Shown: positions 43,737-56,531, numbered from the stretch's first letter. The stretch: DNA of 64,000 bases from Azospirillum sp. B510 (GCF_000010725.1 NC_013854.1:2137001-2201000), one strand, 5' to 3'. A program made the numbers and translations. Notes: a model not told the origin generated them from the letters alone.

Positions 43737-45809
43737 TCAGGCGGTTTTAAGACTGCTCACATAGTCTTCGACGGTGCTTCGCAGGGATCCGGCCTCGTCG
43801 GACAGCCCGCGTGAGGCCGTCAGCAGTTCTCCCGACGCGATCCGCGTGCTTTCCGCCGTGCCCGCCACCTTGCCGATGCTGCCGGACACCTCGACCGTGC
43901 CCTGGGCGGCGGCGTTGATGTTGCGGGCGATCTCGCGCGTCGCGGCATTCTGCTCCTCGACCGCGGCGGCGACGGCGGACGCCGCCTCGCTGATCGCGAC
44001 GACCGTGCGGCTGATCGCGTCGATGGCGGAAACGGCGCTGCCGCTGACCTCGCGGATCTCACCGACGCGGACCTGGATGTCCTCGGTCGCCTTCGCCGTC
44101 TGGCCGGCGAGATTCTTCACCTCGCTCGCCACCACGGCGAACCCCTTGCCGGCCTCCCCGGCCCGCGCCGCCTCGATGGTGGCGTTCAACGCCAGCAGGT
44201 TCGTCTGAGAGGCGATGGAGTTGATCATGTCGACCACCGACCCGATCCCGGCCGCGCGCTCGGCCAGGGTAGCGACGATGCCTGCGGTGCTGCCCGCCTC
44301 GCGCACCGCGCCCTGGGCGATCCTGGAGGCGTCGTCGATGCGCTGGCTGATCTCGCCGATCGACGCCTGCAACTGCTCCGCCGCCGCCGCCACCGTCTGG
44401 ATGTTGCCGTTGGCATGTTCCGAGGCCGCGGCGACGGAGGAGGATAGCGAAGACACGTTCTCCGCGTTGGCCGTCACCCGCTCGGAATTGCCGCGCACCG
44501 ATTGGGCGGTGGCGGAGAGATGGGTGACGATCCCTTCCAGCCGGGTCACGAACCGCTGGGTCGTCTGTTCGAAGGAGTGGCGGCGACGGTCGCGCTCCTC
44601 CTGCTCGGACCGGCGCCGAGCCTCCGCTTCGTCGGCGGCGCGGGCACCGGATTGCAGGATGTCGATGGCTCCTGCCATTTCGCCGATCTCGTCGGCCCGG
44701 CCGGCATGGGGTACGGCAAGATCACGACGGCCACCGGCGATGGCGCCGATCACGCCGGCCAGTTCCACGATGGGGCCGGAAGCCCGGCGGTTGATGGCGA
44801 TGGCGCCCACCACCAGCGCGGCGATGGAAATGACCGCCAGAACGATGGCCACCAACAGGCGCCGCAAAGCGGCGGCATGATGGTCGTCCGCCATCCTGCG
44901 CGCCTCGATCACCGCGGCGTCGCGGATCGCCAGGATATGCTGCAAAAGCGGCGATGCCGATTTGCGCCATTCGGCGACGTCGAGATCATAGGGCTTGCCG
45001 GACAGCGACGCATCAAGCACCCGCTTCTTGAAGGCACCGAACTGCTCGATATAGCCGGTGCGGGCGGCCTGCAACGCCGCCTTCAACCCGGCCTCCATGT
45101 CGCCGCCGACGATGTCGTCGTCCAGCCCGGCGAACGCCTCGTCGATCTTGCCTTCGATGGTCAGGGTCTGGCTCAGCAGTTCCGGATTCATCGGCTTACC
45201 CGAGCCCAGCGCCCGCAGGAACAACACCGACTGCTGGGCGGCGCGCTCGCGCAAGGTGGAGGATCGGACGGCCAGGTCGGCGCGATCACCGACGCGGGAA
45301 TCCAGGTCGTCCAATTCATGGCCCAGTCGGATCACGGCTTTCTGGATCGGAGTCGTGATCCTGGCCACCGACTCGAAATAGCGGGCCGTCACCTCGGCGG
45401 GACGGCCGGCGGGCTCCTTGCCCAGCCAATCATCGAGTTGGGCGCGCACGGTGGAGATGATGCCGCCCAACCCCTCGGCATCCAGGAGCGCCTGGGCATC
45501 GCCGCTGTTCCTGACCGTGGCGACATAGCGGGCAAGCGCCTGATCGACCTGCTGGCGCCCCTTGGCCAGAGCCTCCCGCCCGGCCTGATCCATGACCGTC
45601 TTCGCGGACAATGGCTGATTCGCCATGCCACGCTCCAGCGCCACCAGTTCTCCCAGGCTTGACGCGCTGGCGACGACCTCGACGATCGCCTTGGCGGATG
45701 CGGATTGAGTGGCCGCCCGATATTCCTGAACCGCGAGCCAACCGGCCGGAACGCTGGTGACGACACCGACGCAAGTCAGGCAGACATACAAAAAATTCCG
45801 TATTTTCAT
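43737..45809 (-). CDS. methyl-accepting chemotaxis protein
   Basis: 690 residues from ATG 45809 ([20 protein letters not shown]). First membrane helix at residues about 5-25; a large periplasmic helical sensor region follows; second membrane helix ([20 protein letters not shown]) near residue 360. A HAMP domain ([16 protein letters not shown]) and the cytoplasmic signalling helices follow, with the hairpin tip [20 protein letters not shown]. No C-terminal CheR-binding pentapeptide is seen. The ligand is unknown. The frame extends upstream to 46118, but that part overlaps the clpX terminator and is not used. Confidence 0.94.
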   Translation of the reverse strand: MKIRNFLYVCLTCVGVVTSVPAGWLAVQEYRAATQSASAKAIVEVVASASSLGELVALERGMANQPLSAKTVMDQAGREALAKGRQQVDQALARYVATVRNSGDAQALLDAEGLGGIISTVRAQLDDWLGKEPAGRPAEVTARYFESVARITTPIQKAVIRLGHELDDLDSRVGDRADLAVRSSTLRERAAQQSVLFLRALGSGKPMNPELLSQTLTIEGKIDEAFAGLDDDIVGGDMEAGLKAALQAARTGYIEQFGAFKKRVLDASLSGKPYDLDVAEWRKSASPLLQHILAIRDAAVIEARRMADDHHAAALRRLLVAIVLAVISIAALVVGAIAINRRASGPIVELAGVIGAIAGGRRDLAVPHAGRADEIGEMAGAIDILQSGARAADEAEARRRSEQEERDRRRHSFEQTTQRFVTRLEGIVTHLSATAQSVRGNSERVTANAENVSSLSSSVAAASEHANGNIQTVAAAAEQLQASIGEISQRIDDASRIAQGAVREAGSTAGIVATLAERAAGIGSVVDMINSIASQTNLLALNATIEAARAGEAGKGFAVVASEVKNLAGQTAKATEDIQVRVGEIREVSGSAVSAIDAISRTVVAISEAASAVAAAVEEQNAATREIARNINAAAQGTVEVSGSIGKVAGTAESTRIASGELLTASRGLSDEAGSLRSTVEDYVSSLKTA

Positions 45810-46035
45810 TGCTCTGCGCTCATAACGTATTTCTTGCTTTTCCCGCGGAATGCAAAGAGCGTCCCGAGGGAAAGCGGCGATATCGCAACCCAATCCTTGG
45901 GAGCATCTGAGAAACCGTAGAGACGTTATTTCATAAAGTCCACAATATTGACGAGGATACGCCACGATGATTGAAGGAGTCTTTAAGAATGCTATAAAAG
46001 TGCGGTCTCCTGACGGAGGACAATATCGCAAAATG

Positions 46036-46063
46036 AAAAAGGAGCGCCGAAGCGCTCCTTTTC
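46036..46063 (-). terminator. Rho-independent terminator after clpX
   Basis: AAGGAGCGC (46039-46047) pairs with GCGCTCCTT (46052-46060) around CGAA. On the reverse strand it is followed by TTTTTCA, giving a clear terminator for clpX; A and T tracts on both sides allow bidirectional use. Confidence 0.85.
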
Positions 46064-46118
46064 CACAGTCTCTCCGATGGTAGCCAACAACCAGCCACCG
46101 TCGATCAGATCTCTCCAA

Positions 46119-47381
46119 TCACGCCCCAGGTGCCTCGCTGCGCCGTTCGGCATGGACGTAGAGCGGCTTGGCGCGGCCCTCGACCACCTCCTTGTTGACC
46201 AGGATGCTCTCGATGCCGGTCAGGCCCGGCAGGTCGAACATCGGGTCGAGCAGGATGGCCTCCATGATGGAGCGCAGGCCGCGGGCACCGGTCTTGCGGG
46301 CAATCGCCTTGTGGGCGATGGCCCGCATGGCGTCCTCGGAGAATTCCAGATGGACGTCCTCCATCTCGAACAGGCGCTGGTACTGCTTGACCAGGGCGTT
46401 CTTCGGCTTGCTCAGGATCTCGACCAGCGCCGCCTCGTCCAGGTCGGACAGGGTGGCCAGCACCGGCAGACGGCCGATGAATTCGGGAATCAGGCCGAAT
46501 TTCAGCAGATCCTCGGGCTCGACCTCGTGCAGGATCTCGCCGGTGGCGCGTTCGTCGGCGGAGCGGACATCGGCACCGAAGCCGATGCTGGTGCCCTTGC
46601 CGCGCTGGGCGATGATCTTGTCCAGGCCGGCGAAGGCGCCGCCGCAGATGAACAGGATGTTGCTGGTATCGACCTGCAGGAATTCCTGCTGCGGATGCTT
46701 GCGCCCGCCCTGCGGCGGCACGGAGGCGACGGTACCCTCCATGATCTTCAGCAGGGCCTGCTGCACACCCTCGCCCGACACGTCGCGGGTGATCGACGGG
46801 TTGTCGGACTTGCGGCTGATCTTGTCGACCTCGTCGATGTAGACGATGCCGCGCTGCGCCCGTTCGACATTGTAATCGGCGGCCTGAAGCAGCTTGAGGA
46901 TGATGTTCTCGACATCCTCGCCGACGTAACCGGCCTCGGTCAGCGTCGTCGCGTCGGCCATGGTGAAGGGAACATCGATGATGCGGGCCAGGGTCTGGGC
47001 CAGCAGCGTCTTGCCGCAGCCGGTCGGGCCGATCAGCAGGATGTTCGACTTCGCCAGTTCGACATCGTTGTGCTTCGTCCCGTGGGCGAGGCGCTTGTAA
47101 TGATTATGGACCGCCACCGACAGCACGCGCTTGGCGTAGGACTGTCCGATGACGTAATCGTCGAGCACCGCATGAATGTCGCGCGGAGTCGGAACCCCGT
47201 CGCGGGACTTCACGAGGGTCGTCTTGTTCTCCTCGCGAATGATATCCATGCACAGTTCGACGCATTCATCGCAGATGAACACCGTCGGACCGGCAATCAG
47301 CTTGCGGACCTCGTGCTGGCTCTTGCCGCAGAAGGAGCAGTAGAGCGTATTCTTCGAATCGCCGCTGCTGGACTTGCTCAT
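46119..47381 (-). CDS. clpX: ATP-dependent Clp protease ATP-binding subunit ClpX
   Basis: 420 residues from ATG 47381. N-terminal zinc-binding domain with [11 protein letters not shown] and CDEC, then AAA+ Walker [16 protein letters not shown], Walker [10 protein letters not shown], the pore loop GYVG, and the ClpP-binding loop IGFGAD. ClpX unfolds tagged substrates and feeds them to ClpP. It is downstream of clpP on the same strand with 256 bp between, and ends at a strong terminator. Confidence 0.99.
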   Translation of the reverse strand: MSKSSSGDSKNTLYCSFCGKSQHEVRKLIAGPTVFICDECVELCMDIIREENKTTLVKSRDGVPTPRDIHAVLDDYVIGQSYAKRVLSVAVHNHYKRLAHGTKHNDVELAKSNILLIGPTGCGKTLLAQTLARIIDVPFTMADATTLTEAGYVGEDVENIILKLLQAADYNVERAQRGIVYIDEVDKISRKSDNPSITRDVSGEGVQQALLKIMEGTVASVPPQGGRKHPQQEFLQVDTSNILFICGGAFAGLDKIIAQRGKGTSIGFGADVRSADERATGEILHEVEPEDLLKFGLIPEFIGRLPVLATLSDLDEAALVEILSKPKNALVKQYQRLFEMEDVHLEFSEDAMRAIAHKAIARKTGARGLRSIMEAILLDPMFDLPGLTGIESILVNKEVVEGRAKPLYVHAERRSEAPGA

Positions 47382-47637
47382 CGGTACTCCGTCATCTCGC
47401 GGGAGGCGTGACCCCGTGGGCCATGCCCGTTCGCGGCGCCCCCCGACGCCGGTCCTACTCAGGTTATCGCGGACGACGCCCGCGACAAGGTCATGCGCCG
47501 TTTTGGCGACGCATCACGATCGACACAGCCGGCGGGCCCTTTGCGGGGCCACCGTATGACCGGATCGTGTCACCGCCATTCAACAACAGCGCCACGACCC
47601 GATCAACCCTTTGTTGGGAGGGCTCGCGACCGGCGAC

Positions 47638-48264
47638 TCACGAATGGTGGTCGGCGCCCGGACGCTTCTCCACCACCTCGTCGATCAGGCCAAAGGCCTT
47701 CGCCTCTTCCGGCGACATGAACTTGTCGCGCTCCATGGCGGTCTCGATGGTGTCGAGATCCTGCCCGGTGTGCTTGACATAGATGTCGTTCAGACGCGAG
47801 CGCAGCTTCAGGATCTCCTGCGCCTGGATCTCGATGTCCGAGGCCTGGCCCTGGGCGCCGCCCGACGGCTGGTGGATCATGATGCGGCTGTTCGGCAGCG
47901 AGAAGCGCTTGCCCGGCGCGCCGGCGGCCAGCAGCAGCGAGCCCATCGAAGCGGCCTGACCCATGCACACCGTCGACACCTGCGGACGGATGTACTGCAT
48001 GGTGTCGTAGATGGCGAGGCCGGCCGAGACGTAGCCGCCCGGCGAATTGATGTAGAGCGCGATGTCCTTGTTCGGGTTCTCCGACTCAAGGAACAGCAGC
48101 TGCGAGCAGATCAGGCTGGCGACGGCGTCGTTCACTCCGCCGATCAGGAAGATGATCCGCTCCTTCAGCAGGCGCGAATAGATGTCGTACGCGCGCTCGC
48201 CCCGGTTGGTCTGTTCGATGACCATCGGGACCAGAGCATTCATCTTCGGCTCGAAGTCGTACAT
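47638..48264 (-). CDS. clpP: ATP-dependent Clp protease proteolytic subunit
   Basis: 208 residues from ATG 48264 ([20 protein letters not shown]). Catalytic Ser in [15 protein letters not shown], His in [11 protein letters not shown], Asp near [11 protein letters not shown]. The oxyanion loop [10 protein letters not shown] is intact. It forms the tetradecameric chamber used by ClpX. Upstream on the same strand is tig, 112 bp away, the conserved tig-clpP-clpX order. Confidence 0.99.
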   Translation of the reverse strand: MYDFEPKMNALVPMVIEQTNRGERAYDIYSRLLKERIIFLIGGVNDAVASLICSQLLFLESENPNKDIALYINSPGGYVSAGLAIYDTMQYIRPQVSTVCMGQAASMGSLLLAAGAPGKRFSLPNSRIMIHQPSGGAQGQASDIEIQAQEILKLRSRLNDIYVKHTGQDLDTIETAMERDKFMSPEEAKAFGLIDEVVEKRPGADHHS

Positions 48265-48376
48265 GTGTTCTTCCCTGCCCCCGCAGTTGGCTGAACCGGT
48301 GATCGTTGCCGGTACGGAACCACATATAGGAACCTTTGGGGGCGGATGGTAGTCCGCCCCCACTCCTTTTGGGAGT

Positions 48377-49708
48377 TTAGGCCGCCTCGGCCTCGTCCTC
48401 GTCCTTCGTCAGCTCTTCGACGCTGACGGTCTTCTCGGTGACCTTGGCCTGATCCAGGATGTGATCGACGACCTTGTCCTCGAAGATCGGGGCGCGGAGA
48501 TTCTCGAGCGCCTGCTGGTTCTGCTTGAAGAACTCGAACACCTGACGCTCCTGACCGGGGAAGCGGCGGGCTTCGTTGATCAGGGCACGGTTCACCTCGT
48601 CCTGGGTGACCTGGATGTTGTTGCGGCGGCCGACTTCCGACAGCAGCAGGCCCAGGCGGACGCGGCGCTCGGCGATGGCGCGGTACTCGGTCTTCAGCTC
48701 GTCCTCGGACTTGCCGGCGTCCTCACCGGCGGTGCCGTTCTTGATCTCCTCCTGGAGGCGCTCCCAGATGCCGCCGAACTCGATCTCGACCATGCCGGCG
48801 GGCACCTCGAAGGAGTGGGCCTCGGCCAGCTTGTCGAGCAGCTGGCGCTTCACGCGCAGGCGCGACAAGTTGCCATACTCGCCCTTGATGCGGTCGCGGA
48901 CGGCTTCGCGCATCTTCTCCAGGCTCTCCATGCCGAACTCCTTGGCGAGTTCGTCATTGACCTCGGCCGGGACGTTCTTGCGCAGCTCCTTGACGTCGAC
49001 CTCGAAGACGGTCGCGGCCCCCTTCAGGCGCTCGTGCGGGTAGTCCTCCGGGAAGGTGACGTTGACGGTGCGGTGCTCGCCGGCCTTGACGCCGACCAGC
49101 TGCTCCTCGAAGCCCGGCACGAAGCGGCCGGCGCCCAGCTCCAGCGGATAGTCCTTGCCGTCCATGCCCGGCAGGGCCTCGCCGTCCACCGTGCCGGCGA
49201 AGTCGATGACGGCGATGTCGCCGGTCTCGGCGGCGCGGTCCTCGGTGACCGGAGCCTGGGTCGAATGGGACGAGGCCAGACGGGCCAGCGCCTCTTCCAC
49301 CGACTCCTCGGTGACCTCGGCGACCGGCTTCTCCAGCTCGATGCCGCTGAGGTCGCCCGGCTCGACGTCCGGCAGCAGCTCGACCGCCATCTTGTAGGTC
49401 AGGTCGCCGCCATCCTCGTACTTCTCGACCTCGATCTTCGGCTGCAGGGCGACGCGCAGGCCGCGGTCGTTCAGCGCCTGGCGCGAGCTGTCGGAGATGG
49501 CGTCCTCCAGCACCTCGGACAGCACGCCGCCGAAATAGCGCTGCTTGATGACGGTGACCGGCACCTTGCCCGGACGGAAGCCCGGCAGCTGGACCGTGCG
49601 GCGCAGCTCTTCCAGCTTGCCGTTCACCTTCTCTTCGATGTCCTTGGCGGAAATGACGACCTGAAATTCGCGCTTGAGGCCGTCGGTGCTGGTCTCGGTG
49701 ATGTTCAT
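48377..49708 (-). CDS. tig: trigger factor
   Basis: 443 residues from ATG 49708. The N-terminal ribosome-binding domain has the signature region [16 protein letters not shown] near residue 45. The central FKBP-type prolyl isomerase domain reads [20 protein letters not shown] to [14 protein letters not shown], and the helical C-terminal chaperone domain ends in an acidic tail. It meets nascent chains at the ribosome exit. It is the first gene of the tig-clpP-clpX set; a tRNA-Leu lies just upstream. Confidence 0.98.
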   Translation of the reverse strand: MNITETSTDGLKREFQVVISAKDIEEKVNGKLEELRRTVQLPGFRPGKVPVTVIKQRYFGGVLSEVLEDAISDSSRQALNDRGLRVALQPKIEVEKYEDGGDLTYKMAVELLPDVEPGDLSGIELEKPVAEVTEESVEEALARLASSHSTQAPVTEDRAAETGDIAVIDFAGTVDGEALPGMDGKDYPLELGAGRFVPGFEEQLVGVKAGEHRTVNVTFPEDYPHERLKGAATVFEVDVKELRKNVPAEVNDELAKEFGMESLEKMREAVRDRIKGEYGNLSRLRVKRQLLDKLAEAHSFEVPAGMVEIEFGGIWERLQEEIKNGTAGEDAGKSEDELKTEYRAIAERRVRLGLLLSEVGRRNNIQVTQDEVNRALINEARRFPGQERQVFEFFKQNQQALENLRAPIFEDKVVDHILDQAKVTEKTVSVEELTKDEDEAEAA

Positions 49709-49799
49709 CGGAACGAAAGCCTATCTCGTTGGTCCGGCCCGGCGGCGCCCGTCCGGGCGGCCCGAATCCGTGTTGTCCATGCGGTCCAAGGTGTTGCCA

Positions 49800-49884
<85 letters not shown>

Positions 49885-50021
49885 GTTCATGGCAAAGGCA
49901 GCCGCGACGGGTGCGCAAACACCCGCCGGACCGCCGGCGAAGTCCGGTCTATAGCACAGCGCGCCGGAAGCAAACAGGCAAAATGGACCGATCCGAGAGA
50001 GTGAGGCCCCGTCTCTTCGCG

Positions 50022-51572
50022 TCAGCCGCCGGCCTTTCCCCCCGCCCTGTCCAGGGAGCGCACGGCGGACGAGGTGACGATGCGCCCCTCGCCGGTGTAG
50101 GCCTCGTGGTTGGCGTCGATCTCGCCCAGCCGGTAGCGGTAGTTGATCATCATGCCCAGCGACTGCGCCAACCCCTTGGCCGAGCGGTCGGCCAGCCAGT
50201 TCAGCCGCTCCATGCGGGCGCCGTTGGTCAGGTGGAAATGCGCCACCGGATCCAGCGCCCTGGCGCGGGCATGCCCCCTCGCCTCCTGCACAATGGTCAG
50301 GTAATGGACGCACATCCGCGTCAGCGGGCCGCGCAGGCGCTTCTGCATCTCGTCATCCGCCGCCCAGCCGGGCCGGGCGAGGGCACGGGCGAGCAGCGGC
50401 GACTCGTCATCGACGGCGCCGCCGCGGCCGTCCCCGGCCGGCGCGTCGCCATCGTCGGCCCGCTCCAGCTCGCCCAGCCGTTCGGCGATGCGCTCCGCCT
50501 CGGTGTTGGTCAGCAGGGCGTCGCCGTCGCGCTCCAGAATCCGCTCGAACCAGCGGCGGAATCCCGGAATCGGCGACAGGGTGGCATAGCACTTGATGTT
50601 GGGAAACTCGGTCGCCAGCCCGTCGACCACCCGCTTGATCAGGAAATTGCCGAAACTGATGCCGGCAAGCCCGACCTGCGCGTTGGAGATCGAATAGAAG
50701 ATGGCGCTGTCGGCGCTCTTCGGGTCGCAGACCGGCGCCGTCGGATCGAGCAGGGCCTGGACGTTGTCCGACATGCCCTGGACCAGCGCCACCTCGACGA
50801 AGATCAGCGGCTCGTGCGGCATGCGCGGATGGAAGAAGGCGAAGCAGCGGCGATCGGAATCGAGCCGATCCTTCAGATCCTGCCAGCCGCGGATCTCATG
50901 GACCGCCTCATATTTGATCAGCTTCTCCAGCAGCGAGGCCGGGCTGTCCCAGGTGATGCGGTGCATCTCCAGAAAGCCGACGTCGAACCAGGCGCGCAGC
51001 AGATTCTTCAGATCGTCTTCCAGCGCCTGAAGCAACGGCTCGCCCCGCGCCATCTCCATCAGCTCGGCGCGCAGGTCGACCAGGAACTTCACCCCCTCCG
51101 GCAAGGCGTTGAACTGGGTCAGCAGCCGCAGGCGCGGCGGCTCCAGCGCCCGGCGCAGCGCCCGTTCGGCATGGCCGCGCGCCACCGGGTCGGCCGCCGC
51201 CTGGAAGGTCGCCATGGCGTCCATCACCGCGTCGCGGTCGACGTCGAAGTCGCGCGCGAGCATCATAAGGAAATTGCGCCGTCCCTGCGGCTCCAGGGCG
51301 AGATAGGTGCGGCCGAGCTGGGCGGCGCGGGCGCGGGCCGACACCTCGCCGCCACGCGAATCCAGGCAGGCCTCGATCTGCCCCTTCAGACGCTCGGCGT
51401 CCTCCTTGGGCAGATGGGTGCGCGGCGGCGCGCCGACGGCGCCACGGGCCGACGCGGCGATCTCGCGCCAGCGGCTGCGCAGATTGTCCAGCGCGCGGTC
51501 GAGGAAGGTCGGCTGCGCCGCCGGGACGGGCGGCACGGGATCCGGGATGAGGGTATCGGGGGCATCGCTCAT
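50022..51572 (-). CDS. malonyl-CoA decarboxylase
   Basis: 516 residues from ATG 51572 (MSDAPDTLIPDPVPPVPAAQ). It converts malonyl-CoA to acetyl-CoA and CO2. The helical N-terminal domain and the GNAT-like catalytic domain are visible: CFAFFHPRMPHEPLIFVEVA, YSISNAQVGLAGISFGNFLI, and the active-site region FHLTNGARMERLNWLADRSA with the conserved Ser/His context (VAHFHLTNGA). Length and order are usual for bacterial MCD. It stands alone, without the malonate-CoA ligase often paired with it. Confidence 0.93.
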   Translation of the reverse strand: MSDAPDTLIPDPVPPVPAAQPTFLDRALDNLRSRWREIAASARGAVGAPPRTHLPKEDAERLKGQIEACLDSRGGEVSARARAAQLGRTYLALEPQGRRNFLMMLARDFDVDRDAVMDAMATFQAAADPVARGHAERALRRALEPPRLRLLTQFNALPEGVKFLVDLRAELMEMARGEPLLQALEDDLKNLLRAWFDVGFLEMHRITWDSPASLLEKLIKYEAVHEIRGWQDLKDRLDSDRRCFAFFHPRMPHEPLIFVEVALVQGMSDNVQALLDPTAPVCDPKSADSAIFYSISNAQVGLAGISFGNFLIKRVVDGLATEFPNIKCYATLSPIPGFRRWFERILERDGDALLTNTEAERIAERLGELERADDGDAPAGDGRGGAVDDESPLLARALARPGWAADDEMQKRLRGPLTRMCVHYLTIVQEARGHARARALDPVAHFHLTNGARMERLNWLADRSAKGLAQSLGMMINYRYRLGEIDANHEAYTGEGRIVTSSAVRSLDRAGGKAGG

Positions 51573-51664
51573 ACCCCGGAGTCTGGTCCTGCCAGGCCGG
51601 TCCCGCAAGGGGGCGCGCGGACGCGACCGTCAGCGGTACCGCCGACGCCCCCCTTGCCAGGGCG

Positions 51665-53152
51665 TCAACCCTGCGTCCTCAGCGCCTTCAGCACGCCGGG
51701 CAGCGCCCCGGCCAGATCGTCCGAGATCAGGCCGGGGCCGAGGGCGCGTCCGGCCTCGCCATGCAGCCAGACCGCCGTGCAGGCGGCCTCGAACCCGTCC
51801 ATCCCCTGCGCCAGCAGGCCGAGGGCGATGCCGGCCAGCATGTCGCCGGAACCGGCGGTCGCCAGATCGGGCGGCGCGTTCATGTTGACCACCGCCCGGC
51901 CGTCGGGGGCGGCGACCACGGTGTCGGCGCCCTTCAGCACGACGACCGCGCCCGACCGCGCGGCGGCGGCCCGCACCCGCGACAGCTTGTCGCCATCCAT
52001 GCCGACCGAATCGCCGAACAGCCGGGCGAACTCCCCCTCATGCGGGGTGAGGACGCAACGCCTGTCGAGCAGGTCGAACAGCTCGTCGGCCGACTCGGCG
52101 AAGCTGGTCAGCGCATCGGCATCGAGCACGCAGGCCCGGCGGGCGTCCGAAACACCGGTCCGGCGGCCGTCCAGCACCGTCATCACGGCGCTTCGCGTCG
52201 GCGCGCCCCGCCCCGCCCCCGGCCCGATCAGCACGGCGTTCCGGCGCGGATCCGCGAGCAGCCGGGCGAAGGCGCCCTCATCCTCCAGCGGATCGACGAT
52301 CACGCTGGCGCAGCCGGCGGCATAGACGGGAAAAGCCTCCGGCGGACAGGCGATGGTGACCAGGCCGGCCCCCGCCCGCAGCGCCGCGACCGAGGCCAGA
52401 CGCGCCGCCCCGGTCATCCGCGCCCCGCCCAGCACCAGCGCATGGCCGCGCGCGTATTTGTGGCCGTCCAGCGCCGGCCAGGGGAAACGGTGGCGCCACA
52501 GCGACGGCTCGTTGACCGCGGTCTGCGGCGCGATGGTGTCCAGCACCCGCTCGGGAATGCCGATGTCGGCCACCACCACCTCGCCGCACAGGCTGCGGCC
52601 CGGCAACAGGACATGGCCGGGTTTGCGGCGGAAGAAGGTGACGGTCAGCGCCGCCTGGGGAGCGGCGCCCAGCACCCGGCCGCTGTCGCCATGCAGGCCG
52701 CTCGGCACATCGACGGCGACGACGGTGCGCCCCTCCATCGCCTCGACGATGGAGCGGGCGAGGCCGTCGAGCGGCCGGGACAGGCCGGCGCCGAACAGGG
52801 CGTCGATCACCAGGGGATTGCCGCGCAGGATGTAGGGATCGGCCGCCTCGATCGGGCCGGGCCAGCGCTCGGCCGCGATCGCGGCGGCGCCGGTCAGGGC
52901 GGAGCGGCTGCCGAGCAGGGCCAGCCGCACCGGCCAGCCGGCCTCCAGCAGCAGCCGGGCGATGACGAAACCATCGCCGCCATTGTTGCCGGGACCGCAC
53001 AGCACGGCGGTGGGGTGCGGCGCCCAGCGCTCGCACACCGCGCGGACCACCGCGGCGCCGGCCGCCTCCATCAGGGCGGAGCCGGGCACGCCGGCGGCGA
53101 TGGCCAGCTGGTCGGCCCGATACATCTCCGCGACGGACAGAAGCTCATCCAT
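51665..53152 (-). CDS. nnr: bifunctional NAD(P)H-hydrate epimerase / ADP-dependent dehydratase
   Basis: 495 residues from ATG 53152. The N-terminal YjeF_N epimerase (residues about 1-210) shows LCGPGNNGGDGFVIARLLLE. The C-terminal ribokinase-like dehydratase shows HALVLGGARMTGAARLASVA, the VLIGPGAGRG loop, LTPHEGEFARLFGD and ATAGSGDMLAGIALGLLAQG with the catalytic Asp. It repairs hydrated NAD(P)H. The fused form is common in bacteria. It is next to malonyl-CoA decarboxylase, without a functional link. Confidence 0.97.
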   Translation of the reverse strand: MDELLSVAEMYRADQLAIAAGVPGSALMEAAGAAVVRAVCERWAPHPTAVLCGPGNNGGDGFVIARLLLEAGWPVRLALLGSRSALTGAAAIAAERWPGPIEAADPYILRGNPLVIDALFGAGLSRPLDGLARSIVEAMEGRTVVAVDVPSGLHGDSGRVLGAAPQAALTVTFFRRKPGHVLLPGRSLCGEVVVADIGIPERVLDTIAPQTAVNEPSLWRHRFPWPALDGHKYARGHALVLGGARMTGAARLASVAALRAGAGLVTIACPPEAFPVYAAGCASVIVDPLEDEGAFARLLADPRRNAVLIGPGAGRGAPTRSAVMTVLDGRRTGVSDARRACVLDADALTSFAESADELFDLLDRRCVLTPHEGEFARLFGDSVGMDGDKLSRVRAAAARSGAVVVLKGADTVVAAPDGRAVVNMNAPPDLATAGSGDMLAGIALGLLAQGMDGFEAACTAVWLHGEAGRALGPGLISDDLAGALPGVLKALRTQG

Positions 53153-53230
53153 CCCCCACTCCCCCCGATCCCGGCCTGTCCTGCCATTTTTATGAGCGGG
53201 CGAAGAGGCGAACGCCCACTCTACCCGTAG

Positions 53231-54142
<912 letters not shown>

Positions 54143-54267
54143 TCGCGTCCCGTCCGAACCCTTCCGGCAGGTTCTCCGCGACCGGCCCCCTTCCGACCAG
54201 CATCCGCCAACATGCGCCCATTTCCCCATCCCCTTCCGCCGGCCCCGGCCGCGGCGTCCGTCAAGCG

Positions 54268-54302
54268 GCACAAGGCCGCGCATGGCGGCCGTGCGACTTT
54301 TT
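54268..54302 (+). terminator. terminator-like hairpin between glnB and glnA
   Basis: GCAC-AA-GGCCGC pairs with GCGGCC-GTGC around GCATG, followed by GACTTTTT. It would end some glnB transcripts and allow glnA to be driven by read-through or its own promoter. Confidence 0.6.
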
Positions 54303-54444
54303 GGGTTGGCGCGTTGTGCGGGGAGAAAAGGCGTGAGATAACGTCCGCCGCGAGCGCCGCCCACCGCCGCCGCAGCCCCGAAGGGGCCTGGGCAGCGGCT
54401 TGACGCAGCGGGATCCAACCCTCTTAAAGCGTGGAAAAAGAGAC

Positions 54445-55854
54445 ATGTCCGACATCAGCAAGGTCTTCGACCTGATCAAGGAACACGACGTCAAGTACGT
54501 GGACCTGCGCTTCACCGACCCGCGCGGCAAGCTGCACCACACCGCTCAGCACGTCTCGACCATCGATGAAGACGTGTTCGAAGACGGCATCATGTTCGAC
54601 GGTTCCTCGATCGCCGGCTGGAAGGGCATCGAAGAGTCGGACATGATCCTGAACCTGGACCCGACGACGGCCGTGATGGATCCGTTCGCCGCCCAGCCGA
54701 CGCTGAACATCCTGTGCGACGTCTATGATCCGGGCACCGGCGGCGCCTATGCCCGCTGCCCGCGCGGCATCGCCAAGGCCGCCGAGAAGTACACCGCGTC
54801 GGCCGGCATCGGCGACACCGTCTTCTTCGGTCCGGAAGCCGAGTTCTTCGTGTTCGACGACGTCAAGTATTCCGTCGACATGAACAAGGTGTCCTACGAG
54901 TTCGCCTCGGACGAGGGCGCCTACGCCTCGGGCAAGGATTACGAGGACGGCAACCTGGGCCACCGTCCGGGCACCAAGGGCGGCTATTTCCCGGTCGCTC
55001 CGGTCGACAGCTGCAACGACCTGCGCGCCGAGATGCTGAGCGTCCTGGCCGAGATGGGCGTTCCGGTCGAGAAGCACCACCACGAGGTGGCCGCCGCCCA
55101 GCATGAGCTGGGCATCAAGTTCGACACGCTGGTCCGCACCGCGGACAACATGCAGTACTACAAGTACGTCGTGCACAACGTCGCGCATGCCTATGGCAAG
55201 ACCGCGACCTTCATGCCGAAGCCGGTGTTCGGCGACAACGGCTCGGGCATGCACTGCCACCAGTCGATCTGGAAGGACGGCCAGCCGCTGTTCGCCGGCA
55301 ACCAGTATGCCGACCTGTCGGAGCTGGCGCTGTACTACATCGGCGGCATCATCAAGCACGCCAAGGCGCTGAACGCCTTCACCAACCCGTCGACCAACAG
55401 CTACAAGCGCCTGGTCCCGGGCTATGAGGCCCCGGTTCTGCTGGCCTATTCGGCCCGCAACCGTTCGGCGTCCTGCCGCATCCCGTATGTCGCCTCGCCG
55501 AAGGGCAAGCGCGTCGAGGTCCGCTTCCCGGATCCGTCGGCCAACCCGTACCTGGCCTTCGCCGCCATGCTGATGGCCGGCCTGGACGGCATCCAGAACA
55601 AGATCCATCCGGGCGACGCGATGGACAAGAACCTGTACGACCTGCCGCCGGAAGAGCTGGCCAAGGTCCCGACCGTCTGCGGCTCGCTGCGCGAGGCCCT
55701 GAACTCGCTCCGCGAGGACAACGAGTTCCTGAAGAAGGGCGACGTCTTCACCGCCGACATGATCGAGGGCTACATCGACCTCCGCACGGAAGAGATGATG
55801 GCCTTCGAGACCATGCCGCACCCGATCGAGTACAAGATGTATTACTCGGTCTGA
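54445..55854 (+). CDS. glnA: glutamine synthetase type I
   Basis: 469 residues from ATG 54445 ([20 protein letters not shown]). It makes glutamine from glutamate, ammonia and ATP as a dodecamer. Seen: [18 protein letters not shown], the metal and ATP motifs [14 protein letters not shown] and [49 protein letters not shown], and the adenylylation Tyr in [10 protein letters not shown]. It follows glnB, the classic Azospirillum glnBA arrangement, and is regulated by adenylylation via PII. Confidence 0.99.
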   Translation: MSDISKVFDLIKEHDVKYVDLRFTDPRGKLHHTAQHVSTIDEDVFEDGIMFDGSSIAGWKGIEESDMILNLDPTTAVMDPFAAQPTLNILCDVYDPGTGGAYARCPRGIAKAAEKYTASAGIGDTVFFGPEAEFFVFDDVKYSVDMNKVSYEFASDEGAYASGKDYEDGNLGHRPGTKGGYFPVAPVDSCNDLRAEMLSVLAEMGVPVEKHHHEVAAAQHELGIKFDTLVRTADNMQYYKYVVHNVAHAYGKTATFMPKPVFGDNGSGMHCHQSIWKDGQPLFAGNQYADLSELALYYIGGIIKHAKALNAFTNPSTNSYKRLVPGYEAPVLLAYSARNRSASCRIPYVASPKGKRVEVRFPDPSANPYLAFAAMLMAGLDGIQNKIHPGDAMDKNLYDLPPEELAKVPTVCGSLREALNSLREDNEFLKKGDVFTADMIEGYIDLRTEEMMAFETMPHPIEYKMYYSV

Positions 55855-55931
55855 TTTAGTCCTTGGAAACACTGGGCGGTTCATCACTCCGGAAACGGAG
55901 TGGTGTGCCGGCCCGGTGCAGCCGGTCAAGA

Positions 55932-55960
55932 GGCTCCCTGGGAAACCGGGGGGCCTTTTT
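55932..55960 (+). terminator. Rho-independent terminator after glnA
   Basis: GGCTCCCTGG pairs with CCGGGGGGCC around GAAA, directly followed by TTTTTATTT. A clear intrinsic terminator 80 bp past the glnA stop. Confidence 0.9.
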
Positions 55961-56066
55961 ATTTGCCTATTCCGTCCTACGGTCCCGGAAGGGGCACAGG
56001 CCACGCTCGATATTTGAATTCACGCCGAAACAGCGAGATTCAAGATATTCGTAAATTCAGAGTGCC

Positions 56067-56531
56067 CTATCTCTGCGCCATCTCCCGCATTGCCAGCTTC
56101 GGCAACGTGCTGTTGCATGTCTTGGCAATCAGAGATACCAGCTTTTGCGGAACAATTGGCTTCACAAGATATCCATTTGCGCCAACCCTTATCGAGGCCA
56201 TAACGAGCGTCTGCTCTGAGTGAGCCGTCAGCATGATGATAGGGGTATTCTTTTTCGCAAAAAGGGACGCGCACCCTCCCCGGACTTCTTTTGTGAATTG
56301 CAGACCGCTCATTCCATTCATGACGATATCACAAATGATGACATCGATATGGTTGGAAGCCAGACACCCCAACGCGGATTCGCCACTGGTCTCAAGAAAT
56401 ATTTCCGAAATTCCATAGGCAACAAGAATTTTTCTCACCAAATCCGCAGTGAATTTGCTGTCATCGACAACCATAGCGGTTAGAAGCTTATGATCGATCA
56501 CTTGGATTTTGCCTTCCATATTCTCCTGCAT
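56067..56531 (-). CDS. single-domain response regulator (CheY-like)
   Basis: 154 residues from ATG 56531, or ATG 56519. Receiver domain: acidic pair in TAMVVDDSKFTADLVRKIL, phosphoacceptor Asp in VDVIICDIVMNGMSGLQF-like context (DVIICDIVMNG), Thr in IIMLTAHSEQ and Lys in GYLVKPIVPQK. No output domain. It is a stand-alone receiver whose histidine kinase is not nearby. GC is noticeably lower than the adjoining glnA, so it may be a recent arrival. The role could be in chemotaxis or as a phosphotransfer intermediate; neither is shown. Confidence 0.87.
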   Translation of the reverse strand: MQENMEGKIQVIDHKLLTAMVVDDSKFTADLVRKILVAYGISEIFLETSGESALGCLASNHIDVIICDIVMNGMSGLQFTKEVRGGCASLFAKKNTPIIMLTAHSEQTLVMASIRVGANGYLVKPIVPQKLVSLIAKTCNSTLPKLAMREMAQR